The notes below the pieces were generated by a model. The model had not been told where the DNA came from, made no database searches, and saw nothing but the letters and a program-made list of their open reading frames with translations. From DASYXW01 sp035934405 (GTDB lineage: Bacteria > Acidobacteriota > Terriglobia > UBA7540): DNA of 32,719 nt. The stretch's first letter is position 1, and each line of letters starts with the position of its first letter. Shown in pieces: positions 1 through 7,814 of this stretch. The stretch is from NCBI GenBank assembly GCA_035934405.1, contig DASYXW010000037.1, positions 1 to 32,719 of the forward strand, given 5' to 3'. A program made the position numbers and the translations under genes.

Positions 1-24
1 ACGGCGCCCTCCGAAGGCTGCTTG

Positions 25-213
25 TCAGTTCCTGCTGAGCTGCGTGATCACGTTCAGATGGTCTGGGCAGCGCGACGCGATCCAAGCCTCAAGCAAGCCT
101 TGAATCTCCGTGGCGAGCGGCGAGCGCAGAAGATCCCGGTCGATCTCGGTCTCGACAAAGTGCTTCCAATGGCATTGCGGGCATTTAACCGGGACTTGCG
201 TGCGTTGTTCCAC
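25..213 (-). CDS. small possible zinc-binding protein, unknown function
   Basis: A 62-residue protein I cannot assign to a named family. It has a CPQC motif near residues 11-14 and a second C-x2-H pair (CPDH) near residues 49-52, so four potential zinc ligands frame a mostly helical, acidic middle. The start is a GTG preceded by AGAGAGG about 8 bases upstream, a credible Shine-Dalgarno. It lies on the same strand as dnaK but 242 bp after it, and the gap carries three direct repeats. Just beyond its stop, bases 7-13 read CGGAGGG on the minus strand, which looks like a ribosome-binding site for a following gene outside the window. Zinc binding is inferred from the motif only; the opposite-strand reading of this stretch looks like a shadow. 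Confidence 0.55.
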   Translation of the reverse strand: MEQRTQVPVKCPQCHWKHFVETEIDRDLLRSPLATEIQGLLEAWIASRCPDHLNVITQLSRN

Positions 214-250
214 CTTTGGCCTCTCTTTGGAGTAGACGCCATCAAATCAA

Positions 251-372
251 ACTGTTTATTATCAATCAGTTGACGGCTTTACAATGGTCAAGCTGTTTGT
301 TTTCAACTAGATGACGGCTTTCACGCCTTGCGAAAAAAGCGTATCATTTGTTTTCAATAGTTTGACGGCTTT
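251..372 (-). repeat. three imperfect direct repeats of about 28-30 bp
   Basis: Copies lie at 251-280, 293-321 and 345-372. On the minus strand each begins AAAGCCGTCA, then a variable CT-containing stretch, then TTGAAAACAAA (TTGATAATAAA in the copy nearest the small gene). Start-to-start spacings of the conserved TGACGGC core are 41 and 51 bp, too irregular for a CRISPR array. They fill the gap between dnaK and the small zinc-motif gene, upstream of the latter. Operator sites, recombinase-binding arms or iterons are all possible. Confidence 0.8.
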
Positions 373-400
373 GTTCGTAACATTTTCATTTTTTTCGAGT

Positions 401-426
401 GTCGTCTTCTTCGCCTTCCAGACGAC
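401..426. other. small hairpin just after dnaK
   Basis: A 7-bp perfect inverted repeat (GTCGTCT / AGACGAC, 12-base loop) lies about 30 bp beyond the dnaK stop. On the dnaK strand it is followed by an A-run and not by a U-run, so it does not look like a normal intrinsic terminator. It may be an RNA 3'-end stabiliser or chance. Confidence 0.3.
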
Positions 427-455
427 GACAGAGATTGGCTCGCCCTCTGCGAGGC

Positions 456-2432
456 TCAGTTCGGCTTCTTCTTGTCATCGTCCACCACCTCGGCGTCGAT
501 CACTTCGCCTTCCCCGCTGGCCTTACCATCGGCGCCGGACGGCCCGGACGAGGTTGTCGCTCCCGCCCCGGCGCCGCTGGCCCCATCCGCTCCGGCTGCG
601 CCGCCAGGGCCACCGCCGCCACTCGTGGAACCTGCCTGCTTGTACATCGCCTCTGCCAGCTTGTGCGACGCCTGGGTAAGGTGTTCCACCGCAGCGGTGA
701 TCTTCGAAGTGTCTCCCCCTTGGATAGCAGTCTTCGCCTCCTCAAGGGCCGTCTCGATGCTCTTGGCATCGGCTTCGGAAATCTTCTCGCGGTTCTCCTT
801 CAGCATCTTCTCCGTCGAGTAGACCATGGCGTCGGCGCGATTCTTGAGCTCGATCTCCTCTTTGATGCGACGGTCTTCGTCGGCATGCAGTTCACCCTCC
901 TTGGCCATGCGGTCGATCTCTTCCTTGCTGAGGCCGCTCGAAGACGTGATGGTGATCTTCTGTTCCTTGCCGGTGCCATGATCCTTGGCGGAAACGTTGA
1001 GGATGCCGTTGGCGTCAATGTCGAACGTCACTTCGATCTGAGGGACGCCGCGCGGCGCCAGAGGAATTCCGATCAACTGGAACTTGCCCAGCGTCCGGTT
1101 GTCCCTGGCCATGGGCCGCTCGCCCTGCAACACGTGAACCTCGACGGATGTCTGGTTGTCGGCCGCGGTTGAAAAAGTCTCGCTCTTGCGGGTTGGAATC
1201 GTGGTGTTGCGCTGGATGAGAGGCGTCATGACGCCTCCCAGGGTCTCGATCCCCAGCGTCAGCGGCGTCACATCGAGCAACAGCAGGTCCTTCACTTCGC
1301 CGCCGAGCACGCCGGCCTGCACCGCGGCGCCCACCGCCACAACTTCGTCGGGGTTCACGCCCTTGTGCGGCTCCTTGCCGCCGAACAGGTTCTTGACAAT
1401 CTCCTGAATGCGCGGAGTGCGAGTCGAGCCACCGACCAGCACGACTTCGTCAATCTTCTCCGGACCCACGCCGGCGTCTTTCAGCGCCTGCTTAACCGGA
1501 CCCACCGAGCGCTGGAAAATGTCCTCGCACATCTGTTCAAACCGCGCCCGCGTGAGCTTCATCGCCAGGTGCTTCGGACCCGAAGCGTCGGCAGTGATGA
1601 AGGGAAGGTTGATTTCGCTCTCGAGGACCGTCGAGAGTTCCATTTTGGCCTTCTCGGCCGCTTCCTTAAGGCGCTGCAGAGCCATGCGGTCTTTCGAGAG
1701 ATCAATCCCCTGGTCCTTCTTGAACTCGTCCACGATCCAGTCCATCACTCGCTTGTCAATGTCGTCGCCACCCAGGTGCGTGTCACCGTTGGTGGACTTC
1801 ACTTCCACCACGCCCTCGCCGACTTCCAGAATCGAAATGTCAAACGTGCCGCCGCCAAAGTCGTAAACGGCGATGGTCTCGTCTTTCTTCTTGTCCAACC
1901 CGTAGGCGAGCGCCGCCGCGGTTGGTTCGTTGACGATCCGCAGCACTTCCAGGCCGGCAATCTTGCCCGCGTCCTTCGTCGCCTGACGCTGGCTGTCGTT
2001 GAAATAAGCGGGAACCGTAATCACGGCCTGAGCGATCTTCTCGCCCAGATACTGCTCCGCCGCGTCCTTCATCTTCTGCAGGATGAGGGCGGAGATTTCG
2101 GGCGGCGAATACTCTTTACCCTGAGCCACCACGCGGCAGTCGCCGTTCTGTGCCGCCATCACTTTGTACGGAACCGTCTTAATTTCGCTCTGCACTTCGT
2201 CGAAGCGGCGCCCCATGAACCGCTTGATGGAATAAACCGTGTTCTCAGGATTGGTGATGGCCTGCCGTTTCGCCACCTGACCCACCAACCGCTCGCCGGA
2301 CTTGGTGAAGCCCACCACCGACGGAGTGGTGCGCCCGCCTTCTGGGTTGGCGATAACCGACGGCTCGCCACCTTCCATCACCGCCACCACCGAGTTTGTT
2401 GTCCCGAGGTCAATTCCAATGATTTTTGCCAT
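456..2432 (-). CDS. dnaK: chaperone DnaK (Hsp70)
   Basis: ATP-dependent cytoplasmic chaperone that binds unfolded segments through its C-terminal domain, working with DnaJ and GrpE. The 658-residue protein is full length (E. coli 638). The N-terminal ATPase domain shows IGIDLGTTNS at residues 5-14, the phosphate-2 signature DFGGGTFD near 190 and a VLVGGSTRTP loop near 335. The substrate-binding domain follows from about 390, then a helical lid and a Gly/Ala/Ser-rich disordered tail ending in an EVIDAEVVDDDKKK-type motif. The ATG is set by the conserved MAKIIGIDLGTTNS start and by GGGAGG 7 bases upstream. No grpE, dnaJ or hrcA lies next to it, so this is either an orphan locus or one of several dnaK copies. 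Confidence 0.97.
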   Translation of the reverse strand: MAKIIGIDLGTTNSVVAVMEGGEPSVIANPEGGRTTPSVVGFTKSGERLVGQVAKRQAITNPENTVYSIKRFMGRRFDEVQSEIKTVPYKVMAAQNGDCRVVAQGKEYSPPEISALILQKMKDAAEQYLGEKIAQAVITVPAYFNDSQRQATKDAGKIAGLEVLRIVNEPTAAALAYGLDKKKDETIAVYDFGGGTFDISILEVGEGVVEVKSTNGDTHLGGDDIDKRVMDWIVDEFKKDQGIDLSKDRMALQRLKEAAEKAKMELSTVLESEINLPFITADASGPKHLAMKLTRARFEQMCEDIFQRSVGPVKQALKDAGVGPEKIDEVVLVGGSTRTPRIQEIVKNLFGGKEPHKGVNPDEVVAVGAAVQAGVLGGEVKDLLLLDVTPLTLGIETLGGVMTPLIQRNTTIPTRKSETFSTAADNQTSVEVHVLQGERPMARDNRTLGKFQLIGIPLAPRGVPQIEVTFDIDANGILNVSAKDHGTGKEQKITITSSSGLSKEEIDRMAKEGELHADEDRRIKEEIELKNRADAMVYSTEKMLKENREKISEADAKSIETALEEAKTAIQGGDTSKITAAVEHLTQASHKLAEAMYKQAGSTSGGGGPGGAAGADGASGAGAGATTSSGPSGADGKASGEGEVIDAEVVDDDKKKPN

Positions 2433-2525
2433 TCCGATTCCTCCCTGCTGTTAGAATCCCCTGTGAACCCCTCGCAACTCTCTTCGCAGGCCATTTTGAT
2501 GTTTCCAAGTGCTTAGTCGTTGCAT

Positions 2526-2554
2526 ATAATAAACCCTGAGTGCAATAGTGTCAA
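2526..2554 (-). promoter_or_regulatory. sigma70-type promoter of dnaK
   Basis: On the minus strand a perfect -35 TTGACA (2549-2554) is followed after exactly 17 bases by TATTAT (2526-2531). Transcription would begin roughly 85-90 bases before the dnaK ATG. A lone GCACTC lies in the spacer, but I could not find a complete CIRCE (TTAGCACTC-N9-GAGTGCTAA) or HAIR palindrome. Confidence 0.75.
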
Positions 2555-2597
2555 CTAGAAATTACAATAGACCATTTTTGATATTATTTTCAATGAC

Positions 2598-4856
2598 TTA
2601 GTGGAGCCCAGCGGTTGCGCATAATGGCTTAACCTCAACAATAGCGTTATAGTCGGGAGCTCCGCTGGCGTCCAGATTCCCAGCCGCAATGAGGCCGTTG
2701 ACCTCCGGCCAGTGGCCTTGCAGGAATCCAGGCTTGATGCGGTCGATTCTCGCCCGGCCGGGGAATCGCCCTAGCTCATTCTCGACCAGGATCGGGTCGC
2801 CGTCGCGCAACCCGAGCCTCGCGGCGTCCTCCGCCGACATCAGGATATCGCGCCGGCTGGCGCCATTGAGCGGGTCGGTCTCGGCGTTGACGATGCTGTT
2901 GAACTGCTTGCCGCGGCGTGTGGATAGCAGAAACTTCCCTTGCGGCACATGATTCTCCGGCAGATCGACGGCCGTAAAGTGACCCTTGCCGTCGGCGGTG
3001 AGGAACCGGTCCGCGAGCAGGCGCGGGCCGCCGTACTGGAAGTTATCGCCCTTCTTGCAGAGGTTAGCGATTCCCTTATAAGTGGGGCAGACGCGATCAA
3101 TCTCGTCGCGGATGTCCTGGGTATCGCGCCACGGGAATATTCTGGCCGCGCGCTCTCGATCAAACTTGTGCGCGACCATAACGGGAATCTCCCACTCGTC
3201 ACGGGACTCGGGCGGTCGCGGCCCGGGAATCTCCGGGCTGTAGATGATGCGGCGCTCGGTGCTGGTCTCGGTGCCGCCGCCGCGCTCCTCGTAGCGGGTG
3301 CGCGAAGGCAGCAGCACCACGGTTTCGCCGGGATCGACCAGCATGGTGGGATTGGGCACGATATCCTGATGCACGCGCAGCTTGAGCCGTCCGAGCGCGC
3401 GGCGCACGCGGTCCGGCTCAGGCAGGGTGTCCATAAAGTTGCCGCCGCTCTGCCAGAGCGCGTCAATCTCGCCGCGCTCGACGGCCAGGATCATTTCCGC
3501 TGCGCCGTACCCTTTCCACGCCGGCGGCTCGAATCCCCAAAACTCGGGCGCGGCGAAACGCCGGGCGTTCGCCTCGTTCGCGGCGTAGCCCATGACGTAG
3601 GCGGACGGCTGCGCGCCCATTTCCGCGCCGCCCTGGACGCCGCTGTGACCGCGAATCGGCATCAGGCCGGTGTGGGGCCGTCCGACGTTGCCGCGCGCCA
3701 GTTGCAGATTGACGATGGCGCGCACGTTATCGCTTCCGAAGCGATGATGGGTGACGCCCATGCTCCACACGATGATGGCGCTCCGCGCCTGGCCGAAGCT
3801 CTCGGCGAAACGGAACAGCTCGGCGCGCGTCAACCCGCACCCGCGCTCCAGCGCTTCCCACGAAAGGCCGCGCACCTTGCTCTCAACCGCTTCCCAGCCC
3901 ACGGTACGCTCGGCGACAAACTCGCGGTCCACCCTGTTGTTTTCGACCAGGTGTTTCAGCACGCCATAGAAAAACGGCACGTCGCCGCCGACGTTAATCT
4001 GGAAGAAGTCGTCGGCAATGCGCGTGCCAAAGAGCGCGCTCTCGGTGACCGACGGCACCCAATACCGATCCATTCCGGGCTCGCGGTAGGGATTGACCAC
4101 GAAGACTTTGGTGCCAGCCTTCTTCGCATAATAGAGATACTTGGTGGCCACCGGCTGATTATTGGCGACGTTGGAGCCCACGAAAACGATCAAGTCGCTG
4201 CCGATCCAATCGGAGTAGGAGCACGTGGTCGCCGCGCAGCCGACGGTGGCATTCAGGGCGGAAGTGGAGGGCGCGTGGCAGATGCGCGCGCTGGTATCCA
4301 CGTGGTTGGTGCCGATGAAGCGGGCGACTTTCTGATGGGCGTAGTAATCCTCGTTGGTCAGCCCGCGCGAGGTGAGATACCAGGCGAGGCGATGGGGGTC
4401 AGTCTGGCGCAGGCGCTCGGCGACAAGACCGGTCGCTTCGTCCCAGGAGACGCGCCGGAAGCCTTTGTCGCCTCTATGCCGCACCATCGGCACGGCCAGC
4501 CGTCCGAGTTTCCGCAACCGCTTTTCGCTCATCTCCCTCAGACCCTCGACGTCCTCAAGCACCCGCCAGTCCATGGCGCCGATGGTGTTGAAGCGCATCA
4601 ACTGCAAGCGGACGGCGCACAGATGGATGCCCTTCATCGTCCAGTCATGCATGCCGGTGGTGCCGAGCGCGCAGCCGTCGCAGCAGCCGTCACGGAGAAT
4701 TCGCCAAGCGTAGCGCAGGTTGTCGCGGTTCTCCCAGATGGCAGCAAGGACGTCCTTGTAGTTGTTGGGATGCTGCTGGTTCAGGCCGTAAGGAACGAGG
4801 CTCACCCAGTTCCTGCCGTTTGATTTTCGCTTCGGTGCGGCAACCTCAGGACGCAT
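2598..4856 (-). CDS. FdhF/YdeP-family molybdopterin oxidoreductase
   Basis: Molybdopterin-guanine-dinucleotide enzyme of the formate-dehydrogenase-like YdeP group. At 752 residues it is close to E. coli YdeP (about 759). A cysteine cluster near the N-terminus (C58, C59, C62, C80) may hold an Fe-S cluster. RICHAPSTS near residue 190 places a cysteine where formate dehydrogenases carry the Mo-ligating Cys/Sec. The last ~120 residues form the dinucleotide-binding domain (KFLLSTRRGKQFNS onwards). There is no signal peptide, so it is probably cytoplasmic. The true substrate of this family is unsettled; YdeP is linked to acid resistance in E. coli, and formate oxidation should not be assumed. No fdhD or electron-transfer subunit is adjacent. 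The ATG at 4856 has only a weak ribosome-binding site. It is transcribed toward dnaK, whose promoter lies between the two genes. Confidence 0.9.
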   Translation of the reverse strand: MRPEVAAPKRKSNGRNWVSLVPYGLNQQHPNNYKDVLAAIWENRDNLRYAWRILRDGCCDGCALGTTGMHDWTMKGIHLCAVRLQLMRFNTIGAMDWRVLEDVEGLREMSEKRLRKLGRLAVPMVRHRGDKGFRRVSWDEATGLVAERLRQTDPHRLAWYLTSRGLTNEDYYAHQKVARFIGTNHVDTSARICHAPSTSALNATVGCAATTCSYSDWIGSDLIVFVGSNVANNQPVATKYLYYAKKAGTKVFVVNPYREPGMDRYWVPSVTESALFGTRIADDFFQINVGGDVPFFYGVLKHLVENNRVDREFVAERTVGWEAVESKVRGLSWEALERGCGLTRAELFRFAESFGQARSAIIVWSMGVTHHRFGSDNVRAIVNLQLARGNVGRPHTGLMPIRGHSGVQGGAEMGAQPSAYVMGYAANEANARRFAAPEFWGFEPPAWKGYGAAEMILAVERGEIDALWQSGGNFMDTLPEPDRVRRALGRLKLRVHQDIVPNPTMLVDPGETVVLLPSRTRYEERGGGTETSTERRIIYSPEIPGPRPPESRDEWEIPVMVAHKFDRERAARIFPWRDTQDIRDEIDRVCPTYKGIANLCKKGDNFQYGGPRLLADRFLTADGKGHFTAVDLPENHVPQGKFLLSTRRGKQFNSIVNAETDPLNGASRRDILMSAEDAARLGLRDGDPILVENELGRFPGRARIDRIKPGFLQGHWPEVNGLIAAGNLDASGAPDYNAIVEVKPLCATAGLH

Positions 4857-4988
4857 GGTGGTTATCTCACGGTCGGCTGGTCGTCTGGGAGTTCAGTCGC
4901 CAGTCTAACACGCCAGGAAGCACGAGACCTCGGGCTTCGAAGCTTGCATACTTAACGAAGTGATACATGTCCAGAAGATAGAAGCTCC

Positions 4989-5017
4989 TTGACAGGCTTT
5001 GGCGTCTCGCCTAGCGT
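4989..5017 (+). promoter_or_regulatory. candidate promoter of the Asp-box protein gene
   Basis: TTGACA at 4989-4994, then 17 bases, then TAGCGT at 5012-5017, about 80 bases upstream of the GTG start. The -35 is perfect but the -10 is weak. It lies in the 239-bp divergent gap between the molybdopterin enzyme and the secreted protein. I see no clear promoter for the leftward gene there. Confidence 0.45.
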
Positions 5018-5095
5018 ATAGGGTCGCTCTTCGGAAAGGAAGGGCGCAATCTCACACCTAATGTACCTAGTAAGCCAGCCTGAAGGAGGCGTTTA

Positions 5096-6586
5096 GTGAA
5101 AAAATCTCTTCGCATCACGGCCGTCTGCAGCTCGTTGGCGCTGCTTTCGGTTTGCTTAATCCTGAAGACCAGCGCTCAAGGGCTCCGGATGAGATCCATC
5201 CTGCCGTTGAGCCCGGTTTCGGGCAGCGTTCTGGTTGCCCAAGCCATTCATTCGGGCAAGCTGCATCGACCCTTCCATCCGTTCACTGCTCAGTTCGCTA
5301 ACACGCTCACCTGCTCTCCCGCGCCGTGCGCTCTGCCGAACGTGCAAGCGTCCGAGGGCGGGAGCGTCGTAGACGAAACGCCAATCGCGGCCAGTCCCAC
5401 CAATTCCTCGCGGGTATTGACAGGCGGCAACGATTACAACTGCGCGAACATCCAGGGCTTTTTTGCTTCCTCCGACGGCGGGTCGACTTGGAACCACACC
5501 TGCCTGAACTCTATCGCGGGTGACTTCGGCGAGGGCGACCCTGGCGTCGGCTACGACCGGGTTGGCAATGCTTTCATTTCAGGCATCGACGCCAGCCACG
5601 GCATCGTGTTCGAACACTCAAACAACAATGGCACAACGTGGAGTACTCCCATGGTGGCCGTGCCACCCCTATTCTCGGGCGGCCTTACGGACAAACCATG
5701 GCTCCAGGTCGACACCAACAGGACCAGCCCGAACGTCAATGCTCTTTACATTTCGGTGACGCAGTTCGACTCTTCGCAGACGACGATTGATATCTCGGTC
5801 TCGCACTCGCTCAATCACGGAACGACGTGGTCCACCTCCACCGTAGCCACTGGAACCTACCCCACCATCAACCAGTTCAGTGACCTTGCGGTCGGCAAGG
5901 ACGGCACTGTTTATCTGACCTGGATGCAGTGCGTCGCCAATGGCCCCACTAACGATTGCGGCGGCACATCGGCCGCGATGATGTTCTCGAAGTCGACCGA
6001 CGCCGGCACCACCTGGTCCACGCCGGTGGTGATGGCGAACGTCAATCTGGCGCCGGACACATGCGGAGCCTTCTACGGTTGCCTGCCCAATACGTTTGAG
6101 CGTGTCAGCAACATTCCGGCGATTGGTGTTGACAACAGTTCCGGCCCGCATAGCGGCAACCTGTATGTGGTGATGTACAACTGGACGGGCACGCAACTGC
6201 AGGTCGAGGTTATCAGCTCGCAAAACAGCGGCACGACCTGGGGCCTCCCGGTGAAGGTCGCCGGTACTGCCGTGCACGACCAGTTCTTCCCCTGGCTCAA
6301 CGTTAGCCAGACTGGAATCGTCGGCGTCACCTGGATGGATCGACGCAACGATCCCAGCAACATCAATTACCAAGAGTTCTCCGCGCTTTCGTTCAACGGC
6401 GGAGCGAGCTTCGGAAGGAATACCGTTATTTCCACGGCGTCGTCAGATCCCTTCAATGACGGCTTCGGCGGAAGCTTCATGGGCGACTACAGCGGCAACT
6501 CATGGTCTGGGAAAACGCTCTTCGCATCCTGGACCGACACCCGCACCGGCATTGCCCAGGACGAGGTCGGCGGCTTCTTCCAGTAG
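5096..6586 (+). CDS. secreted Asp-box (BNR repeat) protein, sialidase-like fold
   Basis: A 496-residue exported protein. The start MKKSLRITAV and a hydrophobic stretch to about residue 28 (ending TSAQG) form a Sec signal peptide. Asp-box motifs (S/N-x-G-x-T-W type) recur near residues 129 (GGSTWNH), 178 (NGTTWSTP), 241 (HGTTWSTS), 302 (AGTTWSTP) and 378 (SGTTWGLP), with a degenerate copy near 435 (NGGASFGR). This spacing is typical of six-bladed beta-propellers of the sialidase/neuraminidase superfamily. I do not see a convincing set of sialidase catalytic residues, so glycosidase activity is unproven. The GTG start is fixed by AAGGAGG at 5083-5089. It is divergent from the molybdopterin enzyme and upstream of the Rieske gene on the same strand, with no sign of a shared role. 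Confidence 0.85.
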   Translation: MKKSLRITAVCSSLALLSVCLILKTSAQGLRMRSILPLSPVSGSVLVAQAIHSGKLHRPFHPFTAQFANTLTCSPAPCALPNVQASEGGSVVDETPIAASPTNSSRVLTGGNDYNCANIQGFFASSDGGSTWNHTCLNSIAGDFGEGDPGVGYDRVGNAFISGIDASHGIVFEHSNNNGTTWSTPMVAVPPLFSGGLTDKPWLQVDTNRTSPNVNALYISVTQFDSSQTTIDISVSHSLNHGTTWSTSTVATGTYPTINQFSDLAVGKDGTVYLTWMQCVANGPTNDCGGTSAAMMFSKSTDAGTTWSTPVVMANVNLAPDTCGAFYGCLPNTFERVSNIPAIGVDNSSGPHSGNLYVVMYNWTGTQLQVEVISSQNSGTTWGLPVKVAGTAVHDQFFPWLNVSQTGIVGVTWMDRRNDPSNINYQEFSALSFNGGASFGRNTVISTASSDPFNDGFGGSFMGDYSGNSWSGKTLFASWTDTRTGIAQDEVGGFFQ

Positions 6587-6691
6587 CTCGCAAGCGGCTA
6601 TACGGAAGTCGAACGAGTTCGTTCACGTCGAAGACAGGCCGGGGGCGCTTCTCCTCTGCCCCTGGCCTCCACCCTATCTCGCTAGCGCGGA

Positions 6692-6697
6692 TATAAT
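6692..6697 (+). promoter_or_regulatory. -10 element giving a possibly leaderless Rieske mRNA
   Basis: A perfect TATAAT ends only 7 bases before the ATG at 6705. Transcription normally starts about 7 bases after the -10, so the mRNA would begin at or beside the start codon. No Shine-Dalgarno precedes the ATG and no good -35 is visible. Confidence 0.5.
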
Positions 6698-6704
6698 ACC
6701 TGAC

Positions 6705-7814
6705 ATGACCAACCAGGCAGCGTCGAACCTGGCGACAGTGCCCGACTCTGTGATGCTGCGCGATTTCTGGTATCCGGCCCTGCGCAGTGGCGAGTTGGGC
6801 CCTCGCCAGTTGCGCCGGGCGATGCTGCTGGGCGTGCCCCTCGTGATGGGCCGCGACCGCCGGCGTCGCCCGTTTGCCATGCGCGACAGTTGCCCGCACC
6901 GCGGCATGCCCCTTTCTCACGGCCATTTTGACGGCGAACGGCTGGAGTGTTCCTACCACGGCTGGACGTTCGATGCCCACACGGGGCAGTGCTGTGACAT
7001 TCCGTCGCGGACGGACCGGGACAAGATCAAAACCGAGCGCATCTTCGCGACCCATTTTCTGTGCGACGAACAGGACGGCTACGTATGGGTCTACCTGCCG
7101 GATTCTGAAGGCGGCGCGCGCCCCGGTGAACCCGGCGAAGTGATTCCGCCGGCGCCGCGCCTGCCGGTATTCAGCGGCCGCTACAAGCTCACTCACCTCG
7201 CCTGCGACATGCCCACGACGATTGATCACGGCATCATCGGGCTGATGGACCCGGCGCACGGCCCGTTCGTGCATCAAGCGTGGTGGTGGCGGAGCCGCGG
7301 CAGCATCCACGAAAAAGAGAAGGTGTTTGAACCCATCCCCAACGGCTTCCGCATCCGGGCGCATTCGCCTTCAGCGAACAGCGCGGCTTACAAACTGCTC
7401 GGAGTCTACGGCCGGCCGATCACAACCACCATCGAGTTCGTGCTGCCCAACATGCGCTTCGAGCAGATTCATTGCGGCGACTACTGGTTTTCGAGCCGCG
7501 CCACCGTGACGCCCGTGACCGCCAGCCACTGCCGCATTGATTTCGTCGCGGCGTGGAACCTCTTCCGAAACGTGCCGTTCCTCACCAGCATTTTTCGGGT
7601 GTTCGCGAAAATGTTTCTGGAGCAGGACCGCCGCACCATGGAGCAGCAGGCGGAAGGCCTGAAACACAATCCCAGCCTGATGCTGATTGACGACGCCGAC
7701 CGTCCGGCGAAGTGGTACTTCCAGTTGAAGCAGGCTTATCTCGAATCGAAGCGCACCGGAGCGCCGATGGCGCATCCGATTCCCGGGCCGGTCGCGCTGC
7801 GGTGGCGAAGTTAA
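6705..7814 (+). CDS. Rieske [2Fe-2S] non-haem iron oxygenase
   Basis: Terminal oxygenase alpha subunit of the Rieske type; substrate unknown. The 369-residue protein has a Rieske centre C63-x-H65-x16-C82-x2-H85 (CPHRG...CSYHGW) in the N-terminal third. The mononuclear iron site D182-x2-H185-x4-H190 (DPAHGPFVH) follows, and a QDRRTMEQQ segment near residue 315 may give the third ligand. The architecture resembles single-component-type vanillate demethylase or pheophorbide a oxygenase relatives. No reductase or ferredoxin gene is adjacent, so electrons must come from elsewhere. I chose ATG 6705 and not the longer open frame reaching back to 6456, because that extension overlaps the end of the preceding gene and lacks family character. 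Its stop overlaps the convergent stop of the next gene (TTAA at 7811-7814). Confidence 0.9.
   Translation: MTNQAASNLATVPDSVMLRDFWYPALRSGELGPRQLRRAMLLGVPLVMGRDRRRRPFAMRDSCPHRGMPLSHGHFDGERLECSYHGWTFDAHTGQCCDIPSRTDRDKIKTERIFATHFLCDEQDGYVWVYLPDSEGGARPGEPGEVIPPAPRLPVFSGRYKLTHLACDMPTTIDHGIIGLMDPAHGPFVHQAWWWRSRGSIHEKEKVFEPIPNGFRIRAHSPSANSAAYKLLGVYGRPITTTIEFVLPNMRFEQIHCGDYWFSSRATVTPVTASHCRIDFVAAWNLFRNVPFLTSIFRVFAKMFLEQDRRTMEQQAEGLKHNPSLMLIDDADRPAKWYFQLKQAYLESKRTGAPMAHPIPGPVALRWRS

Noticed and set aside
22..273. Plus-strand 83-codon ORF at the left edge
   Set aside because: The minus-strand reading has paired zinc-ligand motifs and a proper ribosome-binding site; the plus frame has neither and runs into the repeat region.
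251..372. CRISPR array
   Set aside because: Only three imperfect repeats are present, with unequal gaps of about 12 and 23 bases, and no cas genes are nearby.
2531..2560. CIRCE heat-shock operator before dnaK
   Set aside because: Only one GCACTC half is present; the inverted partner GAGTGC at the required 9-base spacing is missing.
2940..4823. 627-codon open frame on the plus strand
   Set aside because: It is antisense to the molybdopterin oxidoreductase and has the same shadow composition with no recognisable domain.
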